From JBCCGE01 sp039029455 (lineage in GTDB: Bacteria; Pseudomonadota; Gammaproteobacteria; Arenicellales; Poriferihabitantaceae): DNA of 41,434 nt. The stretch spans positions 1 to 41,434 of the forward strand of contig JBCCGE010000023.1 of assembly GCA_039029455.1 (NCBI GenBank). The letters are read 5' to 3'. The notes under the pieces are model-generated. The model was not told where the DNA came from. It made no database searches and saw nothing but the letters and a program-made list of their open reading frames with translations. Shown one piece after another: positions 35,954 through 41,434 of the stretch; the first letter of the stretch is position 1, and each line of letters opens with the position of its first letter. Both the position numbers and the translations under genes were made by a program.

Positions 35954-36925
35954 TCAGGCCACTCGATCACCGGGCTCCTTACCGTCAAAAAATGCATCCA
36001 GATTGTCGAGGGCACGGAATCCCATGGCGTCGCGGGTTTCGAAATTTGCGCTGCCGATATGTGGAGACATGAAGATGTTTTCGTGCTCAGCGAATGCAGG
36101 ATTGCCCCCGGGCTCCGTCTGAAAGCAGTCGAGACCTGCCGCAGCGAGGTGGCCGGATTTAATCGCATCGAGGAAATCCGATTCGTTCACCAACGCACCG
36201 CGTGAGGTATTGACCAGCACTGAACCGCGCGGCATTTTGGCAATATTGTCGGCATTGATGAGATTTCGAGTACTGTCCGTAGCCGGGCAATGCAAAGACA
36301 GAAAATCCGACACACCAAGAAGCGAATCCAGATTGTCGTGATAGATGGAACCCGCTTCGCGATCGGCGTCTAAACGAGTTCGATTGAAGTAGTGAACCTC
36401 CATATCGAAGCCGCGTGCACGTCGGGCGACCACCTGACCAACCTTACCCATACCGACAATGCCGAGCCGCTTTCCGGTCACTTGCTTGCCCACCATAAAC
36501 GAGGGACTCCAGCTGTCCCATCGCCCTTCGCGCAACATCCGATCGCCTTCAGCCGCACGACGCGCCGCGCCCAGCAGCAACATCATGGCGATTTCGGCCG
36601 TCGCATCCGACAGCACATCGGGTGTGTTGGTGACCACAATCCCTCTTGAACCAAACGCTTCAAGATCGCAGTGATCGGTACCAACCGAATGGTTGGCGAC
36701 AATTCGAACCCTCGGATTAAGCTGCTCCACCACTTCGCGGGTGAACACTTCGGAGTGGCAGGGAAGAATGGCGTCAACATTCTCGCTCATCGAGATAATC
36801 TCGTCGGCACTCGGCGGAATGTCGCCCACATTCAGAATGACTTCGAAGCTGGCTTGTGCGCGCTGTTCGGTCTTATCGGACAGTTTCCGAGTCAGCCAGA
36901 GAACCGGTTTTGAAGTTTCGCTCAC
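35954..36925 (-). CDS. D-2-hydroxyacid dehydrogenase (glyoxylate/hydroxypyruvate reductase-like)
   Basis: 323-residue NAD(P)-dependent dehydrogenase of the D-isomer-specific 2-hydroxyacid family. The Rossmann motif is GIVGMGKVGQVVARRA (residues ~155-170), with Asn181-Arg182 after beta2 (VHYFNRTR), which favours NADPH. The catalytic residues are Arg242 (NTSRGALVNE), Glu271 (FQTEPG) and His289 (SPHIGSA). NHSVGTDHCDLEA in the substrate domain is typical of glyoxylate/hydroxypyruvate reductases. The start codon is GTG. It is the last gene of the TRAP-amidase group on the minus strand and probably interconverts a 2-keto acid and a 2-hydroxy acid released from the imported compound. Confidence 0.92.
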   Translation of the reverse strand: MSETSKPVLWLTRKLSDKTEQRAQASFEVILNVGDIPPSADEIISMSENVDAILPCHSEVFTREVVEQLNPRVRIVANHSVGTDHCDLEAFGSRGIVVTNTPDVLSDATAEIAMMLLLGAARRAAEGDRMLREGRWDSWSPSFMVGKQVTGKRLGIVGMGKVGQVVARRARGFDMEVHYFNRTRLDADREAGSIYHDNLDSLLGVSDFLSLHCPATDSTRNLINADNIAKMPRGSVLVNTSRGALVNESDFLDAIKSGHLAAAGLDCFQTEPGGNPAFAEHENIFMSPHIGSANFETRDAMGFRALDNLDAFFDGKEPGDRVA

Positions 36926-36962
36926 AATCTTGAGTTAGTTAGGCTCAGCGCGATCTCGAAGT

Positions 36963-37169
36963 CTACGAGTCCGATTTTTTGCGGACACACTCGTCCCAGT
37001 AATCGTATGCTGCCATTGGCAGAACACAAGCAATGATGACGACAAACGGCAGTCCGCCCCAGAACCCGGCGAAACCGGTAGAGATACTGTGCGACAGACC
37101 GATGATAAATCCGCACAGCAAGAACAGGCCCACAAATCCTGTCAGTGTTTTCAGTGTTTTGGAAAGCAT
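36963..37169 (-). CDS. Small two-helix membrane protein, unknown function
   Basis: 68 residues with two hydrophobic helices (~8-25 and ~38-54) and a charged tail (YDYWDECVRKKSDS). It starts with ATG preceded by AGAGATAACGAT, a weak ribosome site. It sits 49 bases after the amidase gene and 37 bases before the hydroxyacid dehydrogenase on the same strand, which supports it being real. No family is recognised. Confidence 0.65.
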   Translation of the reverse strand: MLSKTLKTLTGFVGLFLLCGFIIGLSHSISTGFAGFWGGLPFVVIIACVLPMAAYDYWDECVRKKSDS

Positions 37170-37218
37170 ATCGTTATCTCTATTTAGTTAAGTCCGGCTT
37201 GAACGCATCACGCCATTT

Positions 37219-38574
37219 TTAATCACCTACGCTCGCTGCGTTCTCCAGATATTCTAGCAACCATCGAGTGGTTCTGAAAAACCGCGCGTCATCATTGAAT
37301 GCTCCGACGAGCTGAACACCAATCGGCAAGCTGTCTTCACCCTCCATCAGTGGAAGACTCAGGCAAGGCAACCCGGCAAGAGTCCAGATTGCGCTGCAGA
37401 TTGGATCACCGGTGCCGGTTTCAAACGCTGGCGCCGTCGACAGCGCTGACGGCGTTAACACCGCATCATATTCTTCAAAGAAATTTTCGAACCAGGGCGT
37501 AGTCGCTCGCATGGCTTCCATAGCGTCGGCGTAATCCTGATCGCTGATTGCCGCGGCGACTTCAAGTGATTTTTGTGCGCTGTCGCCCAAGGCGTCCAGC
37601 TCTGAGGGTTGAAATGCCGACAGGCATCTGCCGAAATCAACCTTGTAAATAATGTCTATAGCCTGGACCAGACCGCTGAATGAAAGCGGCGCTTCAACCC
37701 GGTCAATCCGATCACCGAGCAGATCCTGCAAATCGTTAAACGCGTCTCTGACGTCATCTGAATATTCTCCTGCATACGGCAGATCGATCCAGACAAAATT
37801 GGGTTCGATGGGCACCTCTTCATGAAATCCCCGATGTATCAGCGGCTTTGGCTCAAGGTAACTCAGGGAATCCTGCGCGTCATAACCGCTCAACACGTCT
37901 GCCAGCATCGCAACGTCGTCTGCACGCAATCCGTACATGCCCACCTGATCCAGATTCGGGGAGGTTTCGAGTACACCCACTCTTGAGATCATGCCGCGTG
38001 ACGGCTTATATCCGTAAATGCCACAGAACGATGCCGGCCGTATTACCGATCCAATGGTCTGGGTGCCGATCGCCAAAGGCACCTGCCCGGATGCAACCGC
38101 AGCAGCGGAACCGCTCGACGATCCACCGGGCGTGCGATCCGAATTCCATGGGTTGCGGGTCTCTGGTGGCGCGAAAGCGGTCATTTCCACGGTAGTGGTC
38201 TTACCCAGAATAATGGCGCCTTCCTCTTTCAGCCGTTGAATAATCCGAGCGTCATTCTCGGGCACACGGTCACTGAAAGCCTTGCATCCGAAAGCAGTTG
38301 GCAACCCTTTCGTGTCCACCAGGTCCTTTATGCCGATCGGAATGCCATGAAGCTTTCCCATTGGCTGACCGCGAAGACGAATGTTATCCATCGCCTTCGC
38401 CTGCTCCAAAGCGCCCTCGGAATCCACGTGAGCCCAAGCCCGGATGTCACCATCGGTCTGCTCGATTACCGAAAGACAGTGACTGACCAACGCTTCGGAG
38501 GTCAATGATCCGTCGCGGATCAGACCTGCATACTCGACAGCACTTTTAGGGGCGGTGTCAGGCGCCTGATTCAT
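37219..38574 (-). CDS. Amidase-signature family hydrolase
   Basis: 451-residue amidase. The Ser-cisSer-Lys triad is visible as Lys83 (GIPIGIKDLVDTKG), Ser152 (TPGGSSSGSAAAVASG) and Ser176 (TQTIGSVIRPASFCG). The spacing 69 and 24 equals that of malonamidase E2 (Lys62/Ser131/Ser155, from memory). The usual GTDTGGS of the nucleophile loop reads GTQTIGS. There is no signal peptide, so it is cytoplasmic. It is encoded 19 bases after the TRAP large permease, so it probably hydrolyses an amide taken up by that transporter. The exact substrate (carboxamide, carbamoyl or acyl-amino compound) is not deducible. Confidence 0.92.
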   Translation of the reverse strand: MNQAPDTAPKSAVEYAGLIRDGSLTSEALVSHCLSVIEQTDGDIRAWAHVDSEGALEQAKAMDNIRLRGQPMGKLHGIPIGIKDLVDTKGLPTAFGCKAFSDRVPENDARIIQRLKEEGAIILGKTTTVEMTAFAPPETRNPWNSDRTPGGSSSGSAAAVASGQVPLAIGTQTIGSVIRPASFCGIYGYKPSRGMISRVGVLETSPNLDQVGMYGLRADDVAMLADVLSGYDAQDSLSYLEPKPLIHRGFHEEVPIEPNFVWIDLPYAGEYSDDVRDAFNDLQDLLGDRIDRVEAPLSFSGLVQAIDIIYKVDFGRCLSAFQPSELDALGDSAQKSLEVAAAISDQDYADAMEAMRATTPWFENFFEEYDAVLTPSALSTAPAFETGTGDPICSAIWTLAGLPCLSLPLMEGEDSLPIGVQLVGAFNDDARFFRTTRWLLEYLENAASVGD

Positions 38575-38593
38575 AGCCGAAAATTATGGGCGA

Positions 38594-39961
38594 TCAGGGA
38601 ATGTAGGGACCAAACAACACATCCGGCAACCACAGCGCAATACCCGGAAACATGTACATCAGGAACATACAGAATATGACAATGCCCAGATACGGCATGA
38701 TGCCCTTGAAGATCTGCACCAGCTCTATCTGCCCCTTTAACACCCCTTTTAAATAGTAGGCGGACATCGCCATCGGCGGCGTCAGGAAAGAGGTCTGCAG
38801 ATTAAGCGCCACCAGCATCGCGAAGAAGTAGGGGTTGACACCGAAAGTGTCCAGCATGGGCAGGAAAATCGGCACGAATATGATCAGAATTTCCGACCAT
38901 TCCAGCGGCCAGCCCAGGAGGAAGATAATCAGCTGAACCATTATGAGGAACTGCCATGGTTCCAGATTCATCGCCAACACCCAGTGTTCGATCACATCAT
39001 GACCACCAAGGTAGGAAAATACAGAGGCAAAGGTCCACGAACCGACAAACATCCAGCACACCATGGCTGTTGCCTTCGCCGTCAGGAAGACCGACTCCTT
39101 GACCTTGGTCCAGGTCAGCGAGCGGTACATGATGGCCAGAATCAGACCGCCCAGTGCACCCATCGCAGCAGCCTCTGCCGGGGTTGCCAGACCGCCGAGA
39201 ATCGATCCGAGAACCAGCATGATCAGAACGGTTAGCGGCACAAATGAAATCAGCAGCTGCCAGTAAATCTGCCCGCGTGTCATACCGTCATCCGTGGTTG
39301 GTTTCGGCGCAATGGATGGGTTTATCATCACCCGCACGATGACGTAAACAATGTAAAAGCTGGCCAGCAGTAAACCGGGAAAAACTGCTGCTGCGTAGAG
39401 TCGCAGGGGTGAAAGCTCAGCGATCGCTGCATATACGATGAGCATGATCGAAGGCGGTATCAGAATCCCAAGGGTTCCACCTGCGCATATTACTCCGGCA
39501 CTGAAGTCTTTACGGTAACTGGCGTTCGCCATCGCAGGAAAGGCCAGCAGCCCCATCAGGGTCACCACAGCACCGACGATTCCGCTGGCGGTTGAAAACA
39601 CGGCGCAGGTAATCAGCGCCGCGATTGCCATGGATCCGGGTAGGTTACGCGCCGCCAGCTGCAGTGAGGTAAACAGCCGGTTGACAATATTCGCACGTTC
39701 CACCACGTACCCCATAAACAGGAACAGTGGTATCGCCACCAGCGTATCGTTCTCCATAACGGAGTAGGTGTTCTGGTTCAGCAGATAGAAAATCTGGTTG
39801 TTGAACGCATCGGCAATGGTCTCGATCGACCCGGCCTGATGGTAGGCGTAATAACCAAAGCCCACACCCATGGCAATCAGGGTGAACGCGATAGGGAATC
39901 CCAGCAATACCAACAAAATAAACAATGTCAGCATTAATATGGCAACTTCAGGGTTCGTCAT
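38594..39961 (-). CDS. dctM: TRAP transporter large permease (DctM family)
   Basis: 455-residue inner-membrane protein with about twelve helices. Family sequences: VLLGFPIAFTLIAMGVGFGYY at the N-terminus, LVAIPLFLFMGYVVERANIVNRLF, GSMAIAALITCAVFSTASGIVGA, AGGTLGILIPPSIMLIVYAAIAE, LGGLATPAEAAAMGALGGL, and NLQTSFLTPPMAMSAYYLKGV. It uses the sodium gradient to import organic anions with its DctQ and DctP partners. DctQ lies 44 bases upstream; the amidase follows after 19 bases. Confidence 0.95.
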   Translation of the reverse strand: MTNPEVAILMLTLFILLVLLGFPIAFTLIAMGVGFGYYAYHQAGSIETIADAFNNQIFYLLNQNTYSVMENDTLVAIPLFLFMGYVVERANIVNRLFTSLQLAARNLPGSMAIAALITCAVFSTASGIVGAVVTLMGLLAFPAMANASYRKDFSAGVICAGGTLGILIPPSIMLIVYAAIAELSPLRLYAAAVFPGLLLASFYIVYVIVRVMINPSIAPKPTTDDGMTRGQIYWQLLISFVPLTVLIMLVLGSILGGLATPAEAAAMGALGGLILAIMYRSLTWTKVKESVFLTAKATAMVCWMFVGSWTFASVFSYLGGHDVIEHWVLAMNLEPWQFLIMVQLIIFLLGWPLEWSEILIIFVPIFLPMLDTFGVNPYFFAMLVALNLQTSFLTPPMAMSAYYLKGVLKGQIELVQIFKGIMPYLGIVIFCMFLMYMFPGIALWLPDVLFGPYIP

Positions 39962-40005
39962 CTTCTGTATTCTGTCTGGTTAATTTTTAATGCGAATAGT
40001 GCAGA

Positions 40006-40581
40006 TTAGTTTTCCTGCCCCTGAGCCGCCTGTTCCATTAGAGCGTCTTCCGTTTCTCGGACATCCTGCAAACGCTCCATCCACACGCCCGAACGCATCG
40101 CGCGCCAGCACCGAAGAATCTCAGCAATACCCTGTAATATCAGCAACCCGCCAGCGAGAGGGATTAGTGTTTTGAAAAAATAAATCTGAATTCGCGCGGG
40201 GCTGTTCCAACTCACCTCCTTGTATCGCCACGAGTCTGAAGCGATTTCTGCGCCGAACCAGAACAGGGCGATCATGCCCGGAAAGAAAAACAGCAGGTAC
40301 AGCACAAAGTCTATGGTTGCCTGGACACGGATCGGGAAAAACCGGTACAAAACATCACCACGGACGTGAGCGTCCTGAGCCAGCGCATAGGGACCCGCCA
40401 TTAGAAACAGTGCCCCGTACATCTGCACCATCATATCAAACGCCCAGACCGTCGGCGCATTGAGGACGTACCGCACAAAGACTTCGTAGGAAACGGATAG
40501 CGTCAGAATCAGAATGCACCAGCCGAATGCCCGGCCAACCCAGATACTGAGGCTCTCGATTGAATATATGAGTTTCGTCAC
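40006..40581 (-). CDS. dctQ: TRAP transporter small permease (DctQ family)
   Basis: 191-residue four-helix membrane protein. Helices are at ~12-32 (VGRAFGWCILILTLSVSYEVFVRYVL with the typical YEVFVRY end), ~45-62, ~85-105 and ~135-155. Typical DctQ wording includes VRGDVLYRFFPIRVQATIDF and SWNSPARIQIYFFKTLIPLAGGLLILQG. The start is GTG at 40581 supported by AAGGAGG ~10 nt upstream. A terminator-like hairpin precedes it, after dctP. It pairs with DctM. Confidence 0.93.
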   Translation of the reverse strand: MTKLIYSIESLSIWVGRAFGWCILILTLSVSYEVFVRYVLNAPTVWAFDMMVQMYGALFLMAGPYALAQDAHVRGDVLYRFFPIRVQATIDFVLYLLFFFPGMIALFWFGAEIASDSWRYKEVSWNSPARIQIYFFKTLIPLAGGLLILQGIAEILRCWRAMRSGVWMERLQDVRETEDALMEQAAQGQEN

Positions 40582-40681
40582 TTTCGTGCGTCCTCCTTAT
40601 GGTCGTTACGGAATTACTGCGCTTTTATTTTGATAATAACAGGTTGAAAACCCGTTGAACGAATCGTTTGTTCCGGTCATC

Positions 40682-40711
40682 AGATCAGATTTTTTGGTCT
40701 TGCTCTGATCT
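40682..40711. repeat. Inverted repeat AGATCAGA / TCTGATCT between dctP and dctQ
   Basis: Perfect 8-bp arms (40682-40689 and 40704-40711) with a 14-base centre. It lies between the dctP terminator-like hairpin and dctQ. It could be an operator for an internal dctQ promoter or an mRNA structure. Confidence 0.6.
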
Positions 40712-40728
40712 TTACTGCGCTGAAATGG

Positions 40729-40755
40729 AAAAACGGGGGTTCGAATGAACCCCCG
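40729..40755 (-). terminator. Terminator-like attenuator after dctP
   Basis: Perfect 9-bp stem CGGGGGTTC / GAACCCCCG with a 4-base loop. On the minus strand it is followed by TTTTTCC. It starts 32 bases after the dctP stop and lies before dctQ, so it likely lowers permease expression relative to the binding protein. Confidence 0.8.
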
Positions 40756-40786
40756 CTTCCCAAAAATACATCTTGCGAGTGACGTC

Positions 40787-41434
40787 TTACCCGAAGTAGT
40801 GAGCGTAAGCCAGTTTGTAATCCGGCTGGTTCAGGTTCAGGTAGTTCATAACCGTCTTTGCATAGGATTTCTGTGAATCGATAACCTTGGCAAAGAATTC
40901 ATCTTGCCCGGACATACGCTCAACCACGATATCCCATGCTTTGAGCTGCTCAGACATAACCGAATCCGGAGTACGGTAGACATTAACGCCCTGCTCTTCG
41001 GCCAGAGTTACCAGATCGTCCGCGTAGCGACGGGTGTTGTGCCAGTAAAAGTTGGAGTTCTCTGCTTCAGAAGCGTATTTCAGAATGGCTTTTTGCTCAT
41101 CAGCCAGGCCGTCGTACTTCTTCTTGTTGAAGCTGACTTCGAAGAATTCCTGCGACTGGTGGAAGCTGGCGAGGTGGTAGTGCTTGGACACGTCCTGCAT
41201 ACCGAAGTCACGGTCAGAGGTTGGGTTGTTGAACTCAGCCGCATCAATCAGGCCGGATTTCATCGCGGGCTGAATTTCACCGCCCGGCAGTTGCACAACC
41301 GACATGCCCATTTCGAGCAATACGTCAGCTGCCAGACCAACCGTTCGATACTTCAGCCCTTCCATCTGGCTGGCGTCGGTGATTTGCTCTTTGAACCAGC
41401 CCATTGGCTGTGCCGGCATCGGGCTGTTGAAGAA
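40787..41434 (-). CDS. dctP: TRAP transporter substrate-binding protein (DctP family), C-terminal part
   Basis: C-terminal ~215 residues; the N-terminus runs off the right edge. The reading frame continues to the window end (FFNSPMPAQPMGWFKEQI). The sequence resembles the TakP-like group of TRAP binding proteins: MPAQPMGWFKEQI, KYRTVGLAADVLLEMGMSVVQLPGGEIQPAMKSGLIDAAEFNNPTSDR, and then the long hinge helices. It would be a periplasmic dimer-forming or monomeric SBP binding a carboxylate through a conserved Arg. First gene of the TRAP operon; a strong hairpin follows its stop. Confidence 0.93.
   Translation of the reverse strand, partial: FFNSPMPAQPMGWFKEQITDASQMEGLKYRTVGLAADVLLEMGMSVVQLPGGEIQPAMKSGLIDAAEFNNPTSDRDFGMQDVSKHYHLASFHQSQEFFEVSFNKKKYDGLADEQKAILKYASEAENSNFYWHNTRRYADDLVTLAEEQGVNVYRTPDSVMSEQLKAWDIVVERMSGQDEFFAKVIDSQKSYAKTVMNYLNLNQPDYKLAYAHYFG

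Noticed and set aside
40669..40687. Fifth IclR-type site TGTTC-N9-GATCA
   Set aside because: One arm mismatch, inside an operon gap far from the cluster, and overlapped by a different, better inverted repeat (40682-40711); may be chance.

Overview
The window reads as chromosome of a proteobacterium, most likely a marine-type gammaproteobacterium. That is inferred from the gene families only (BCCT, TRAP and Aap-type transporters, RND efflux, MscS, an IclR-controlled catabolic cluster); there is no rRNA, tRNA or other taxonomic marker. Coding density is high and base composition is near 50% GC. The exception is 31.4-35.9 kb, which is visibly AT-richer. No transposase, integrase or CRISPR array was seen.

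Layout. (1) 1-1110: 3' part of a BCCT betaine/choline-type transporter with a clear rho-independent terminator. (2) 1139-3617, minus: overlapping chromate-resistance operon of a rhodanese-ChrB fusion, ChrA, and a small DUF2256+DUF3253 protein. (3) 4009-6285, plus: large MscS-family channel. (4) 6317-12878, minus: tripartite efflux operon whose outer-membrane component is fused to a substrate-binding-protein-like domain. (5) 13023-18701, minus: AapJQMP-like amino-acid ABC transporter followed by a DAO-family FAD oxidoreductase. Between aapP and the oxidoreductase lies a regular array of five imperfect palindromes. (6) 18831-26010: VOC protein, BisC-like molybdenum reductase, IclR regulator, second DAO-family oxidase, IPNS-like 2-oxoglutarate/Fe(II) oxygenase, and crotonase. 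(7) 26263-30112, plus: TPR-CHAT protease-like protein tightly coupled to a DUF900-type alpha/beta hydrolase. (8) 30162-35348, minus: PQQ-type aldose dehydrogenase lipoprotein and a 1.2-kb-residue-class exported repeat protein of unknown function. (9) 35954-41434, minus: TRAP transporter (P, Q, M), amidase-signature enzyme, small membrane protein and D-2-hydroxyacid dehydrogenase.

How the genes may work together. Four copies of a TGTT(C/T)-N9-GAAC(A/T) inverted repeat lie in front of aapJ, in the VOC/mopB divergent gap, just after iclR in front of the second FAD oxidase, and in the 2OG-oxygenase/crotonase divergent gap. This suggests that blocks 5 and 6 are one IclR-family regulon. It would import an amino-acid-like compound through Aap and degrade it with reductase, amine oxidase, oxygenase and crotonase steps. 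The substrate is unknown. The TPR-CHAT/hydrolase pair is the best candidate for a conflict or stress-response module. Both SBP-led transporter operons carry a terminator-like hairpin directly after the SBP gene, probably to set SBP/permease stoichiometry.
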